DNA of 64,000 bases from Alphaproteobacteria bacterium (GTDB lineage: Bacteria > Pseudomonadota > Alphaproteobacteria > Sphingomonadales > JAKSBY01), in assembly GCA_021774625.1 (NCBI GenBank), contig JAJFIV010000027.1, positions 62,001 to 126,000 of the forward strand. Direction: 5' to 3'. Within the stretch, counting starts at the first letter, position 1, and each line of letters begins with the position of its first letter. The notes under the pieces were generated by a model. That model was not told the origin of the DNA, ran no database searches, and saw nothing but the letters and a program-made list of their open reading frames with translations. Shown piece by piece: positions 27,812 through 38,365 of this stretch. The translations under genes and the position numbers were made by a program.

Positions 27812-29593
27812 TTATTTCATGCCGTGCATGCCGCGCCTCAGCAGCGGCGAAATCACCAACAGGCCTACGCCTATTCCAAAGGCCCAGATGCCGATGGTCT
27901 GGAAAACATCGACGGACGTATTCAGGGAAAGTTCCGTGCTGAGCACTTTACCGCCCACCGCTTCCGACGAAGCCAATTGGGCGACAATCCCTCCGGCATA
28001 TTGGGCCATCGCCACAGACAGGAACCATGCCCCCATCATGAAGCCGACCAGTTTGGGAACCGACAGTTTTGTGATCATGGAAAGGCCAACCGGTGACAAA
28101 AAAAGTTCACCGGTGGAATGCAGAAGATAAGCCAGGATAAGCCAGATAATGCCAACCTGAAATGTGTTATCAGCATAATTGCTGCCATAAGCCAGAACGA
28201 TAAAGCCGAGCCCGACCTGCAAAAGACCAAGACCGAATTTCACCGGTGTGCTCGGTTCCCAGCCCCTGCGCGCCAGCGCCACCCACATAATGCTGAAGAG
28301 CGGGGCCAACAGAACAATAAAAAGCGGATTGAAAACCTGAACCTGACCAGCCTCCATTTTGCCGAGAACCGGAACGGAAAGGTCGGCATTGTTTGCGGCA
28401 AACAACGTCATGGACGACCCGGCCTGTTCGAACAGGGTCCAGAATACTGTGGAAAAGATAATAAGGATTGTTGCGACGATCATCTTATCCCGTGCATCTT
28501 TGTGCATAGTCGCCAAACAATAGCCCGGGATTCCCAAAATGGCCGCCAGATAGGAAATAATCATCAATTTACCCAGAAGAGGCTGGTTCAAAAAATAAGA
28601 CCATGGCCCCGTGGCCTGGGCTTGCTGGGTGATTGATGCCGCCTCCATGGCGCCGAGCATAAGGAACCACATGATCGGAATTGCCAGAAAAGAGCCGAGA
28701 TAAATCATCATATTGGCCCTGCCTCCCGGCGCATCCGGCGGTGCTTCACCGATCCCGGCCAGACGGCCGTTTTCAAACTGGATCAGCGCCCAGGACAGGA
28801 TCATGCCAATGACCACCAGACCGAAACCATATTCCCAGCCCCACCAGGCGGCAAAGAGCGGAACAAAAAACTGACTGAGCAGTGATCCCGAATTGATCCC
28901 CATATAAAAAATGGTGAAACCCGCATCGCGCCTGGCATCCCCTTGCGCATAAAGATCCCCGACCATTGTAGAGATGTTTGGTTTGAAAAACCCGTTCCCG
29001 ACCACAACAAGGGCAAGCGACATAAACATCAGATGGATAAAAAACGGAGAGCGCTCACCATCAAAATCATAGCTGCCCTCGGGCATTACAGAGGGAAGAA
29101 CACTGCCGTCCGAGCCTTCCAGCATGACATTGCCTTCGGCGTCGCCCCTGACCAGATAACGCCCGGCCCCGGTGACGACAAACTGCTGGGCATCCTGACC
29201 TTCCGCCTCTACTTTGACTACTTCATAGCGGACGCCGTCATATTCCAGATAGGGCTTGGCCTCCTCGCCGCCGAAGGTCAGGCCGAAATAGCCGATTGCC
29301 ATCAAAATGGCCCCAAATTTCACCGAATGTTTGGAGCCGAGATATTTATCAGCCAGATAACCGCCAAGCAGCGGCGTCAGGTAAACCAGAGACGTATAGG
29401 CGCCGTAAATGGCACTCGCCACGCCCTGATCGAAAATAAAATGCTGGGTGAGATAGAGGATAAGAATGGCCCGCATGCCATAATAGCCGAAGCGTTCCCA
29501 CATTTCCGTCGCGAACATCAAAAAAAGCGGTTTGGGATGCCCTAACAGCTCACCCTTCCATTTTTCATGACGGCCTTCAGCAATATCTGACAT
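27812..29593 (-). CDS. POT family oligopeptide:H+ symporter
   Basis: A 593-residue inner-membrane transporter of the proton-dependent oligopeptide (PTR/POT) family. The N-terminal POT signature region MFATEMWERFGYYGMRAILI is clear, with the ExxERFxYY proton-coupling motif, followed by LGGYLADKYLGSKHSVKFGA. A later family segment is FWTLFEQAGSSMTLFAANNAD. A soluble insertion around residues 110-180 (YEVVKVEAEGQDAQQFVVTG) is unusual for bacterial POTs and resembles animal- or Shewanella-type enlarged forms. As the first gene of a run with three exported amidohydrolases, it probably imports di- and tripeptides released outside the membrane. Confidence 0.93.
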   Translation of the reverse strand: MSDIAEGRHEKWKGELLGHPKPLFLMFATEMWERFGYYGMRAILILYLTQHFIFDQGVASAIYGAYTSLVYLTPLLGGYLADKYLGSKHSVKFGAILMAIGYFGLTFGGEEAKPYLEYDGVRYEVVKVEAEGQDAQQFVVTGAGRYLVRGDAEGNVMLEGSDGSVLPSVMPEGSYDFDGERSPFFIHLMFMSLALVVVGNGFFKPNISTMVGDLYAQGDARRDAGFTIFYMGINSGSLLSQFFVPLFAAWWGWEYGFGLVVIGMILSWALIQFENGRLAGIGEAPPDAPGGRANMMIYLGSFLAIPIMWFLMLGAMEAASITQQAQATGPWSYFLNQPLLGKLMIISYLAAILGIPGYCLATMHKDARDKMIVATILIIFSTVFWTLFEQAGSSMTLFAANNADLSVPVLGKMEAGQVQVFNPLFIVLLAPLFSIMWVALARRGWEPSTPVKFGLGLLQVGLGFIVLAYGSNYADNTFQVGIIWLILAYLLHSTGELFLSPVGLSMITKLSVPKLVGFMMGAWFLSVAMAQYAGGIVAQLASSEAVGGKVLSTELSLNTSVDVFQTIGIWAFGIGVGLLVISPLLRRGMHGMK

Positions 29594-29986
29594 ATGAAAC
29601 TCCCCGGCCGCTTTTAATGCGGCTCAATGATTTAATTTATACCGGATGGGTGCACAACACCGCAAACGCGGCGCGATCCCAGCAAAATTTTGAGTAAGAG
29701 TCAAAGCCTATCTCCAGGGCAGTCATTTATTGCGTTGCAATAACCCCGAGTCGTGCGTATGGAAGGACCGCGCGGCGCCACATATTTGCCATTTTTCCCG
29801 GGTTTATCGTTCCGTCATAAAAATTTGATGTTGAAGCACTATGGTGAAAACTGATTTCAAGTCATTGAAGCGGGAATGCGAATCCCGCTGAAAATATCCT
29901 GGAACCATTTTCGATTTCGTTTGTTAGAGGCGAAAGAGCTTCAGTTTTCAGCCTTGAAAGAATAAAGTAATATCAGAGTACGGAGT
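29594..29986. other. Intergenic region between divergent POT and BTLCP genes
   Basis: No gene is supported. The region must contain promoters for both divergent units. A perfect 7-bp hairpin, AGCGGGA/TCCCGCT (29869-29875 and 29883-29889, loop ATGCGAA), is the only clear structure. It has no T-run, so it is more likely an operator or a leader element of the BTLCP gene than a terminator. Confidence 0.5.
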
Positions 29987-30712
29987 ATGAGGGCGGATAA
30001 TAAATTGAATAACCCAAATCCACAGGGATCAAAACTATTACGCGTCACGACGGTCTGCCTTATGGCGGGTTTGGGTATTTATCCCACCTTCTCCGCCAAT
30101 ACTGTTTTTGCCGAAGAAAACGGGCTGTTCGGGTTTGGTGAATCGGTTCTTGGCTCAACCAACGAACATCTCACCGCCGACCGCTACCGCCGGCTCTTGC
30201 CGATTGATTACAATCTCAAGGGAGAGACGGCGGAACACTGGCAAATTCTGAATGATCTGCTGCGGTATCAATCCCTGGAAAACAAGCTGAAGCTGACGCA
30301 GCAATTTTTCAACACAATCCACTATATGACCGACATGGAAGCCTTTGGACGGCAGGATTACTGGGCGTCGATTGGCGAATTTATGGCTGTTGGCGGCGAC
30401 TGCGAAGATTTTGCCATCGCCAAATACCGGGCTTTGGTCGATACCGGTTTTCCCGCGGAAAAATTACGCGTTGTTCTGGTCGAGGATATGGTCACAGGTT
30501 TGGATCATGCGGTTCTGTCGGCGGAACTGGATGGCCGCACCTACATTTTGGACAATCAGTATCCGCAGGTGATGGATGCGCGGTACGTCAATACCTACCG
30601 CCCGCTCTATTCGATGAACCAGTATACGATCTGGAAGCACACACAGACGGTTCCGGACGCCTTTGTGTCGGTTGAGACCAAAATGCCGCCTACACCGGGC
30701 GGCGGGCAGTAA
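29987..30712 (+). CDS. Transglutaminase-like cysteine peptidase (BTLCP)
   Basis: A 241-residue bacterial transglutaminase-like cysteine proteinase, the family that includes LapG, the periplasmic protease that releases adhesins under c-di-GMP control. The catalytic triad is readable: Cys139 in GGDCEDFAIAKY, His174 in GLDHAVLS and Asp189 in YILDNQYPQV. An N-terminal basic and hydrophobic stretch (LLRVTTVCLMAGLGIYPTFS) suggests export. No LapD or large adhesin gene is adjacent, so a LapG role is only possible. A GGAG motif precedes the ATG, and it converges with maeB. Confidence 0.88.
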   Translation: MRADNKLNNPNPQGSKLLRVTTVCLMAGLGIYPTFSANTVFAEENGLFGFGESVLGSTNEHLTADRYRRLLPIDYNLKGETAEHWQILNDLLRYQSLENKLKLTQQFFNTIHYMTDMEAFGRQDYWASIGEFMAVGGDCEDFAIAKYRALVDTGFPAEKLRVVLVEDMVTGLDHAVLSAELDGRTYILDNQYPQVMDARYVNTYRPLYSMNQYTIWKHTQTVPDAFVSVETKMPPTPGGGQ

Positions 30713-30715
30713 TTC

Positions 30716-33004
30716 CTAGAATTTCGGATCTTGGGCAAGGGCGTCAACAGCAGCCAGCGCGCTGATATTGACAATGCCGCGCGCCGTGACCGAGGGAGTA
30801 ACGATGTGCGCCGGGGCGGCTGTCCCTACCAGGATAGGGCCGACCGGCAGGCCGTTGCCCAAAACCTTTAAAAGTTCAAAAGCAATATTGGCCGCGTCCA
30901 GATTGGGCATAATCAGCAGGTTAGCCGAACCCTTTAAAAGGGAATTCGGAAAAATATGGTTTCTGATTTCCGGATCGATTGCGGCATCGCCATGCATTTC
31001 TCCCTCCACTTTCAGACCGGGATCCTGCCGCCTTATGATGGCAAGGGCCTCCCGCATTTTTAGCGCCGACTGTGTTCGGCTGCTGCCAAAGTTCGAATGC
31101 GACAGCAAAGCCGCTTTCGGGGTAATGCCGAAACAGCGGACCTGGGTGGCGCACATCAATGTCATCTCGGCAATTTCTTCCGCTGAGGGATCCGGTGTGA
31201 TAAAGGTATCGGCCAGAAAAAAGGTGCCGTAGGGCAGAATCAGAACGGACAGCGCGGAAACAGCCTTTACGCCATCCCGCAACCCGATAACATCAAGAAT
31301 ATAGCGCAGATGCCAGTCATACTGCCCGTAGGTGCCGCAGACCATGGCGTCGCCTTCGCCCCGTTTCAGCATAATCGCTGCAATGGCGGTGGTGTTGGTC
31401 CGCATGATTGTCCGCGCCGCATCCGGGGAAACGCCGTCGCGCTTCAATAATTGATGATAAAGCTGCCAATAGTCTTCATACCGGGGGTCGCTTTCCGGGT
31501 TGACCAGGCTGAAATGATTATTAATCTCGATTTTGAGGCCGAGTTTTTCGATCCGGCTTTTCACTACCCCCGGGCGGCCAATCAAAATCGGTTTGCCAAG
31601 ATTTTCATCGGTCAGCACCTGAACGGCGCGGAGAACCCGCTCGTCCTCGCCTTCGGCGTAAATAATACGTTTATTCTGCTGCCGCGCGCGATCAAAAATC
31701 GGGTGCATGAGATGACCGGAGCGGAAAGCCAGGCCTTTCATTTTTTCGCAATAAGCATCGAAATCCGTGATCGGACGGGTTGCGATGCCGCTCTCCATGG
31801 CGGCCTTGGCAACGGCAGGCGCGATCACGCCGATCAGCCGCGGATCAAACGGTTTCGGAATGAGATACTCACGGCCCAAACGCAAATCCTCACCCTGATA
31901 GGCCTTGGCCACCACTTCGGAACTTTCCGCTTCCGCCAGCTTGCCAAGCGCTTTCACACAGGCAATTTTCATTTCCTCATTGATCTGGGTTGCCCCGACA
32001 TCCAGTGCGCCGCGAAAAAGGAATGGAAAACAGAGGACATTGTTGACCTGATTGGGAAAGTCGGAACGCCCGGTGGCGATGATGGCATCGGGCCGGGCCT
32101 TGCGGGCGATATCCGGCTGAATTTCCGGCTCGGGATTTGCCAGCGCCAGAATCAGCGGGTCCCTGGCCATTTTTTTAATCATGGCAGGAGTCAGGATGTT
32201 GGGCGCGGAAAGCCCCAGGAAAACATCCGCGCCTTCAATGGCGTCCTCCAGCTTGCGGAGTTTTGTTTTCCGCGCATATCGGGCCTTATACTGATCGAAT
32301 GGTTCCGTGCGGCCTTCCCGCACCACCCCATGCTGGTCACAGAGAAGAATATTTTTCTTGTCAACCCCCATAGTGACCAGAAGATCAAGACAGGCAAGCC
32401 CCGCCGCCCCGCCGCCGGTAGACACCAGCTTGACATCCTTGAAGGACTTCTTGACCAGCCTCAACCCGTTATAAATAGCGGAGGAAGCAACGATGGCGGT
32501 CCCGTGCTGGTCATCGTGAAAAACCGGAATTTTCATGCGTTTGCGCAATTCCTGTTCAATCACGAAACATTCGGGCGACTTGATGTCTTCGAGATTAATG
32601 GCGCCGAATGTGGGTTCCAGCGCCGCCACAATATCGCAGAATTTATCAGGATCCAGTTCATCAACCTCGATATCGAAACAGTCGATATGGGCGAATTTCT
32701 TGAACAGGACCGCTTTTCCCTCCATCACCGGCTTAGAAGCCAGCGGCCCGATGGAGCCCAATCCCAACACGGCGGTTCCGTTGGTGATGACGGCGACCAG
32801 ATTGGCGCGGGCGGTTAGATTGGCGGCCTCTCCCGCATCATCCGATATGGCCTCACAGGCGGCGGCAACCCCCGGTGAATAGGCAAGCGACAAATCCCGC
32901 TGGGTCGCCAGGGGTTTGGTCGCATGAATGGCAAGTTTCCCCGGCGTCGGCAGCCGGTGATATTTGAGGGCGCTTTCATAAAGCTTCTGGGATTTATCGG
33001 TCAT
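30716..33004 (-). CDS. maeB: NADP-dependent malic enzyme, MaeB type
   Basis: A 762-residue two-domain protein. The N-terminal ~430 residues are malic enzyme, which decarboxylates malate to pyruvate with NADP. They show [13 protein letters not shown], the metal-binding region [20 protein letters not shown], and the nucleotide segment [14 protein letters not shown]. The C-terminal ~330 residues resemble phosphotransacetylase ([36 protein letters not shown]) and in MaeB are regulatory, sensing acetyl-CoA. The fusion is the usual proteobacterial form. Minus-strand neighbour: an S9 peptidase 46 bp upstream. Confidence 0.96.
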   Translation of the reverse strand: MTDKSQKLYESALKYHRLPTPGKLAIHATKPLATQRDLSLAYSPGVAAACEAISDDAGEAANLTARANLVAVITNGTAVLGLGSIGPLASKPVMEGKAVLFKKFAHIDCFDIEVDELDPDKFCDIVAALEPTFGAINLEDIKSPECFVIEQELRKRMKIPVFHDDQHGTAIVASSAIYNGLRLVKKSFKDVKLVSTGGGAAGLACLDLLVTMGVDKKNILLCDQHGVVREGRTEPFDQYKARYARKTKLRKLEDAIEGADVFLGLSAPNILTPAMIKKMARDPLILALANPEPEIQPDIARKARPDAIIATGRSDFPNQVNNVLCFPFLFRGALDVGATQINEEMKIACVKALGKLAEAESSEVVAKAYQGEDLRLGREYLIPKPFDPRLIGVIAPAVAKAAMESGIATRPITDFDAYCEKMKGLAFRSGHLMHPIFDRARQQNKRIIYAEGEDERVLRAVQVLTDENLGKPILIGRPGVVKSRIEKLGLKIEINNHFSLVNPESDPRYEDYWQLYHQLLKRDGVSPDAARTIMRTNTTAIAAIMLKRGEGDAMVCGTYGQYDWHLRYILDVIGLRDGVKAVSALSVLILPYGTFFLADTFITPDPSAEEIAEMTLMCATQVRCFGITPKAALLSHSNFGSSRTQSALKMREALAIIRRQDPGLKVEGEMHGDAAIDPEIRNHIFPNSLLKGSANLLIMPNLDAANIAFELLKVLGNGLPVGPILVGTAAPAHIVTPSVTARGIVNISALAAVDALAQDPKF

Positions 33005-33050
33005 AAGGTCCCTGTCTAGCGTGCGAAATCAGGATTGGCGAGCGGAAAGG

Positions 33051-34973
33051 TCATTCGGTTATCAGATGCTTGGATAAAAAACTTTCCAGCGCTTTAAGAA
33101 ACTGCAAACGGTGGGCTTCATTGGTCAGAGAATGGTCGCCGCCTTCTATCGGCAGATATGTCACATTCTTCCCCGCCCTGCTTAACTTCCGGGCCATCCG
33201 GCGGCTGTGCTGAAAGGGAACGGCAGTATCTTTGGTGCCATGAGCCAGCAGGACGGGAATATTAATGGCGTCCGCCTGATAATAAGGCGACATGCTTTTC
33301 AAGCTATCTTCGTCTAAAGCGCCGGTGATGCGGGGCAGAAAAGTACTGTGGAAGCGATATTCCCGCAGTTCATCCCCGCGCAAAATCAGGTCTGATGACC
33401 CGCTGAGGCTGACTGCACAGCGAAACAGGCCGGGCGCCTTAATGGTCGCCATCAGTGCGGAATAGCCTCCAAAACTTGCACCCACGATGCAGATGCGACC
33501 GGGGTCCGCCCGTCCCTGCCTGATCAGCCAGCGGGCACCATCGATAATATCCTCCTGGATCAGCCCGCCCCATTCCCGGTAGCCTGCATGTTCAAAAGCC
33601 AGTCCATAGCCGCTGGACCCTCTGAAATTAGGCTGCAAAACGCCATAGCCGCGGCTTGCCAGAAACTGCGCCAAATAGTCAAAGCCCAGATAGTCACGGG
33701 CGACCGGGCCGCCATGGGGAAATATTATCACGGGAAGATTTTGATCGGATGATCTGTTAATCGGAAGTGTCAGGTATGCCGGAATTTCCGTGCCGTCTCT
33801 GGCAGGATATGTCACAGGCAGGGTGGGCGCCAGCACATGATTTTCCAGCAACGGATAGGCCATTCCCAGCCGTTGGAGTGTATTGGCCGCCACATCATAG
33901 AGAAAATAACGGGGTGTGGTTGTTTCCGATTCCGAATAGACGATCATCCATTTTTCATTCCGGGCAATGGAGACAATGACATTTATCCGGTTCGGCAGAT
34001 GGGTATCAATGGCTTTTTGCATAGCCTGATAGCGGGAATCGAAAAAAACAGTCACCGGATTATCGGCTATATAACGCACCCCTAACAGATGCTGTGTGCG
34101 GGGCGACAGAATGGCCCCGGTCATATCATATTTGTCATGAACATAAAGCGCATCGCCAAATGCCTGTTTCTCCACGTTAAATTCATGCAGACCAATTCGG
34201 TCGCCGCCGCGGTTCGATAAAACATAAAGAATCTCCGGCCGCTCGGGATCAAAGGCAAGGGGATCAAAGCGGACATCGCCAAAAAGATCAAAATGACCAA
34301 TCGTCTGCCACGGGGCATCCTTATCCGTTCGGACCAGAACTTCCTTTTCCGTGTTATGATAAGAAACACCCAGGCGGGCATAACCTTCGGGCCCGGCGGC
34401 CCAAAAGGTCACCGGCGGCTTTGCATCGGTCACCTTGTCCAACTGGCCGGTCGCAAGATGATATTTATGAAGACCGGGGAAGCCCGGCCGTTCAAGGTCG
34501 ATTGCCACCAGAATATGATCGGGGTCATCCGGCAGCATATGCACAATTTCATCCTGAAACTGAATGCGCCGGTTGCCGTTAAACTCAAATGCCTTTTTGC
34601 TTTTTCCCGTGTCTGCATTCACCAGAAAAAGCACCGGCTCCAGAAAGCCGTTGCGCCGGGAGGCCCGATAATAGCTGGGACTGACGGCCAGAATATCCTG
34701 GCTGACCCAGTTATAGGAGCGGATCGCCTCTTCCTTAAAATCCAGAATACGGGGCCCGGTCAAATCCCCGGAGCCAAGCGCCCAGATTCCCAGCTTGCGC
34801 TCGCCGTTCTCGACGGTCATTGCCGCAAAATACCGGCCGTCAGGGGAAAGCTGCGGTCCGAGAATAACCGGCGCTCCGGAAAAAATCTCGGCCGGCGGCG
34901 CGGCAAAGGAACCCGCGGGAGAAAAGAAAAATCCAAACAACACCGGAAGAATCAGGAATAGTTTTAAAATCAT
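33051..34973 (-). CDS. Exported S9 family peptidase
   Basis: A 640-residue S9C-type serine peptidase with a signal peptide (LILPVLFGFFFSPAGSFA). The propeller domain (GPQLSPDGRYFAAMTVENG) precedes the hydrolase. The nucleophile is in GASFGGYSALMATIK, the Asp in AHGTKDTAVPFQHS and the His in IEGGDHSLTNEAH, with the oxyanion segment FPHGGPVARDYLGF. The start is uncertain: ATG 34973 puts the signal peptide at the N-terminus, whereas an in-frame ATG at 35018 would add 15 polar residues. Neither has a good Shine-Dalgarno. It adds to the envelope peptidases of this window. Confidence 0.9.
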   Translation of the reverse strand: MILKLFLILPVLFGFFFSPAGSFAAPPAEIFSGAPVILGPQLSPDGRYFAAMTVENGERKLGIWALGSGDLTGPRILDFKEEAIRSYNWVSQDILAVSPSYYRASRRNGFLEPVLFLVNADTGKSKKAFEFNGNRRIQFQDEIVHMLPDDPDHILVAIDLERPGFPGLHKYHLATGQLDKVTDAKPPVTFWAAGPEGYARLGVSYHNTEKEVLVRTDKDAPWQTIGHFDLFGDVRFDPLAFDPERPEILYVLSNRGGDRIGLHEFNVEKQAFGDALYVHDKYDMTGAILSPRTQHLLGVRYIADNPVTVFFDSRYQAMQKAIDTHLPNRINVIVSIARNEKWMIVYSESETTTPRYFLYDVAANTLQRLGMAYPLLENHVLAPTLPVTYPARDGTEIPAYLTLPINRSSDQNLPVIIFPHGGPVARDYLGFDYLAQFLASRGYGVLQPNFRGSSGYGLAFEHAGYREWGGLIQEDIIDGARWLIRQGRADPGRICIVGASFGGYSALMATIKAPGLFRCAVSLSGSSDLILRGDELREYRFHSTFLPRITGALDEDSLKSMSPYYQADAINIPVLLAHGTKDTAVPFQHSRRMARKLSRAGKNVTYLPIEGGDHSLTNEAHRLQFLKALESFLSKHLITE

Positions 34974-35110
34974 CCGGTGATTATAACAGTCAAATCCGCT
35001 ATTTTGCATCCTCGTCATTCACAGCGTTCTTTTCGTCCCCATTTCCATCTCGACTTTATCCAGCCAATATGGCTAATGGAGAAGGCTTTGAGAAGGAGTT
35101 TGTTGTCAAT

Positions 35111-36277
35111 ATGTCTTATTTTCCGCCAAACCGCGCCCTGATGGGACCGGGTCCGTCCGATGTCCATCCCCGCATTCTTGCCGCGACAGCGCGCCCGACC
35201 GTGGGCCATCTGGACCCGTGGTTTGTGGAATTCATGGAAGATCTGAAAGGCAGACTGCGGAATTTGTTTTTGACCCGGAATGATGTAACCCTGCCTATTT
35301 CCGCCCCCGGATCGGCGGGTATGGAGTGCTGCTTTTCCAATCTGGTCGAGCCGGAAGACACGGTGATTGTCTGTGAAAATGGCGTTTTTGGTAGCCGCAT
35401 GCGGGAAAATGTCGAACGGGCCGGCGGCCTTCCCTGCATGGTCAAAAATGACTGGGGAAAGCCGGTCGATCCGGAAGCGGTGGAAACTGCGGTCCGCGCA
35501 AACCCGGATGCAAAAATCCTCGCCTTTGTTCATGCGGAAACCTCCACCGGGGTTGAATCCGATGCAAAAACGCTCTGTAAAATCGCGCAATCCCATGATC
35601 TGCTCACCATTGTCGATGCGGTGACCAGCCTGGGCGGAATCCCGGTAAACCTCGATGAATGGGCAGCGGATGCCATCTATTCCGGCAGCCAGAAATGCCT
35701 CTCCGCCCCGCCCGGCCTGTCACCGGTGAGTTTTTCCGATGCCGCCATGGAAAAAACCAAAAACCGGAAGAGCAAAGTGCGGAGCTGGTTTCTTGATCTC
35801 AATCTCCTCACCGGCTACTGGCAGGGGCAAGGCGGGCGATCCTATCACCACACGGCGCCGATCAACGCCTTATACGGCCTGCATGAAAGTCTGGTAATGG
35901 TGGAAGAGGAAGGCCTGGAAAACAGCTGGAGCCGGCACCAAAAAATGCACGGCGCCCTGAAAGCAGGACTGGAAGCCATGGGGTTATCCCTGTTGGTTGA
36001 ACCGGCGCACCGCCTGCCGCAATTGAATGCGGTTAAGGTTCCTGACGGGGTCGACGAAGCCGCCGTCCGGAAATTTCTGCTGGACCGCTATAATCTCGAA
36101 ATCGGCGCGGGCCTCGGGCCGCTGGCCGGTCAAATCTGGCGGATTGGTTTGATGGGCTACAGCGCCCGGCCCGAGCGGGTTCTGCTGTGCCTCGCAGCAC
36201 TGGAAGACGCGCTCACATCCTGTCAGGCTAAAATCAATAAGGGTGTTGCGACGGCTGCGGCGCAGGCTGTTCTATAA
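35111..36277 (+). CDS. Alanine-glyoxylate/serine-pyruvate aminotransferase
   Basis: A 388-residue class V PLP-dependent aminotransferase. The opening MGPGPSDVHPRILAA is typical of the AGXT group. The PLP-binding lysine is in the SGSQKCLSAPPGLS motif near residue 193, and VDAVTSLGGIP provides the cofactor-ring aspartate. Such enzymes convert glyoxylate and alanine to glycine and pyruvate, or use serine or aspartate as donor; the exact pair cannot be told. I take ATG 35111, with AAGGAG 12 nt upstream, instead of the in-frame ATG at 35069. It converges with and overlaps the TonB receptor gene by 6 bp. Confidence 0.93.
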   Translation: MSYFPPNRALMGPGPSDVHPRILAATARPTVGHLDPWFVEFMEDLKGRLRNLFLTRNDVTLPISAPGSAGMECCFSNLVEPEDTVIVCENGVFGSRMRENVERAGGLPCMVKNDWGKPVDPEAVETAVRANPDAKILAFVHAETSTGVESDAKTLCKIAQSHDLLTIVDAVTSLGGIPVNLDEWAADAIYSGSQKCLSAPPGLSPVSFSDAAMEKTKNRKSKVRSWFLDLNLLTGYWQGQGGRSYHHTAPINALYGLHESLVMVEEEGLENSWSRHQKMHGALKAGLEAMGLSLLVEPAHRLPQLNAVKVPDGVDEAAVRKFLLDRYNLEIGAGLGPLAGQIWRIGLMGYSARPERVLLCLAALEDALTSCQAKINKGVATAAAQAVL

Positions 36278-38365
36278 ACCAAGCCGGAAACCAACCGTCC
36301 AGATACGGGGCTGGCCCAGGGTCAGCAATCCGGCCCCGTCAAGCCCTGCTTCAATCCGTTTATCAAACAGATTTTCTCCCGCTGCGTAGATTGACGCCCC
36401 GTCACGGATCTCATAGGAGACCCGGGCATCCAGTGTGAAAAATCCATCCAGCACACGCTGGTTCAGGTCATCCTCGAACTGATCAGTCTGGAAACGTCCC
36501 TGAATTATCGCCTGAAAATGTTCGTCTGGCCGCCAGTTCACCCCCAGCGAGCCCTGATGTTTTGGCGATTGCTGCAGCCGGTTGCCAATCAGTTCCGGCG
36601 CCGCCCGGTTTGCCGTAACCCGTGAATTGACAAACAGATAGCTCGCCTCAAATTCCCAGCCTGAAGCAATATTGAGCTGGCTGGCAAACTCGAAACCATC
36701 GGCGGCGATCCGGTCGATATTCTGCCGCTGCCGCAGACTTCCATCATCGGGCACAAAACCTGTGGGAGGGAAAAAACCGGGCCCCATGGCGAGAGTCACA
36801 TTACCGACCCCGTCCTTCAGCCAGTTGCGGAAATAACCGGCGGACAGGAAAATGGCGTTCAGGGGACGGTATTCAACGCCAAAATCGAGGCCATACACGC
36901 GTTCCGGCTTCAGATTGGGATTGGCTTCCGTGATATCATTTCGTACCCGAAACGGCCGGAAAAACTCATTGATGGTGGGAAGACGGAATCCTGTATAGGC
37001 CGCCGCCCGGATCAGGATGGCGCCGGTCGCATCATAGCCGATACCGACGCGCCCGTTAAGGACCAGATCATTGCGATCCTGGATGGGATCGTCCCGGATA
37101 ATGGTATTGTCCGCCAAATCCCGCTCCCGGATCAATCCACCGGACGTTTCCCAGTAATCCAGCCGGATATTCGCCACATAGGTCAGTTTATCCAGTGGCC
37201 GATCGGAATATTCCAGATAGCCCCCGGCAAGAATTTCTTCGCCGCCCGCCTGCCGCAGCCGGGTGAAACCGGCCCCAAGATTGCGGAACAGCTCATTGGT
37301 TTCCCCGTCCTGGCTGCGAAAATCAATGCCGGCTTCCAAAACACGCCTGCCGCCTAAAGGCAGCCGGATCAGGCCATTGAAACCTGAACCTTCCGCCGGA
37401 ACGTCAAACTGGTCGAGCACGATACGGGTGGCCAGACGGTCATCATCCACGGAAGCAAAACTGTTCCTGAAATCCCGGTTGCGGTAATAGGCGGCAATCT
37501 GCCAGCTGACCTCTCCTGCCCCGCCATCCTGCGTCAGTCCGGCCGAAAGGTCGAACGCTTCGGTGCTGTTGACGGACAGCGCCAGCCCGTTGGTCCGGTC
37601 CTCTTCAAAATAGGAAAGACTGGCAAACAATGTGAGATCGTCGGCAATCGTTTGTTCCAGCCGGCCGGCAATGCGCCAGTCATCGGACGCAGCGCGGATA
37701 TCCACCGGACCCCGCTGTTCCGGCCCCAGCAGAAAATAGCCATCGGAACGGGACCAGTAGCCGGCAAGGCTGACGGCGGTCCGGTCAAATCGTGCCGCAG
37801 CATTTCCTTTGATTTCCGCCGTGTCAAAAGCGCCAAAACTTCCCGCCAGGGTAACCTGGTCTTCTGCAACGGGTTTGCTGCGAAGTTCGATCACACCGGC
37901 CAGCGCTCCGTTGCCCCAGGGTCCGGCCCCGCCACCGCTGATGATGTCCACCTGGCTCAGGGCCTGGGGATCAAAAGACGACCAGTAAACCCAGCCACCA
38001 AAGGGGTCATTCTGCGGGATGCCATCCAGCAGGACCAATGTGCGGCCTGCGCCGTTCGGCCCTAGCGAACGCAGCGTCACCCCCTGGGTCGTCGGATGAG
38101 CGACCCGGCTGGAGGAGCGGCGGAACAGACTGAAACCCGGCACCTGCCGCAACAGGTCATCAAGTCGCGCTTGCGGCGCGGCGGCAAGGTCATCCCCGGT
38201 CAGGCGGGTAATTGCAAAAGCCTCGCGCCCGGCTTCCGGCGCAAGCCGGGCAGCCGTCACTTCAATCTTATCGACCGGCGCTTCAGCAGCCAGCGGAACC
38301 GCGGCAGGAGCGCTAAGGCTGAGCGCGAGCAGCGCGCACAGCCGCTTCACTGACCAGCGGCGCAT
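36272..38365 (-). CDS. TonB-dependent outer-membrane receptor
   Basis: A 697-residue outer-membrane receptor. A signal peptide (LLALSLSAPAAVPLAAEA) leads into a plug domain with DDLLRQVPGFSLFRRSSSR, TLVLLDGIPQNDPFGGWVYW and GAGPWGNGALAGVIELRS. The beta-barrel has typical segments such as YTGFRLPTINEFFRPFR, NPNLKPERVYGLDFGVEYR and the terminal WTVGFRLGL. The substrate is unknown. The gene lies in an operon with a sugar-dehydrogenase-like lipoprotein and a cytochrome c, so uptake of an oxidised sugar or a cofactor such as PQQ is an attractive inference. The start (ATG 38365) lies inside the cytochrome gene, a 53-bp overlap. Confidence 0.93.
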   Translation of the reverse strand: MRRWSVKRLCALLALSLSAPAAVPLAAEAPVDKIEVTAARLAPEAGREAFAITRLTGDDLAAAPQARLDDLLRQVPGFSLFRRSSSRVAHPTTQGVTLRSLGPNGAGRTLVLLDGIPQNDPFGGWVYWSSFDPQALSQVDIISGGGAGPWGNGALAGVIELRSKPVAEDQVTLAGSFGAFDTAEIKGNAAARFDRTAVSLAGYWSRSDGYFLLGPEQRGPVDIRAASDDWRIAGRLEQTIADDLTLFASLSYFEEDRTNGLALSVNSTEAFDLSAGLTQDGGAGEVSWQIAAYYRNRDFRNSFASVDDDRLATRIVLDQFDVPAEGSGFNGLIRLPLGGRRVLEAGIDFRSQDGETNELFRNLGAGFTRLRQAGGEEILAGGYLEYSDRPLDKLTYVANIRLDYWETSGGLIRERDLADNTIIRDDPIQDRNDLVLNGRVGIGYDATGAILIRAAAYTGFRLPTINEFFRPFRVRNDITEANPNLKPERVYGLDFGVEYRPLNAIFLSAGYFRNWLKDGVGNVTLAMGPGFFPPTGFVPDDGSLRQRQNIDRIAADGFEFASQLNIASGWEFEASYLFVNSRVTANRAAPELIGNRLQQSPKHQGSLGVNWRPDEHFQAIIQGRFQTDQFEDDLNQRVLDGFFTLDARVSYEIRDGASIYAAGENLFDKRIEAGLDGAGLLTLGQPRIWTVGFRLGL

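Noticed and set aside
29869-29889. Hairpin AGCGGGA/TCCCGCT considered as a terminator or riboswitch
   Set aside because: No T-run follows and no known riboswitch core is seen; kept only as a structural note on the intergenic region.
31451-32818. 455-residue plus-strand frame opposite maeB
   Set aside because: It is fully antisense to a clear malic enzyme and has no recognisable domain.
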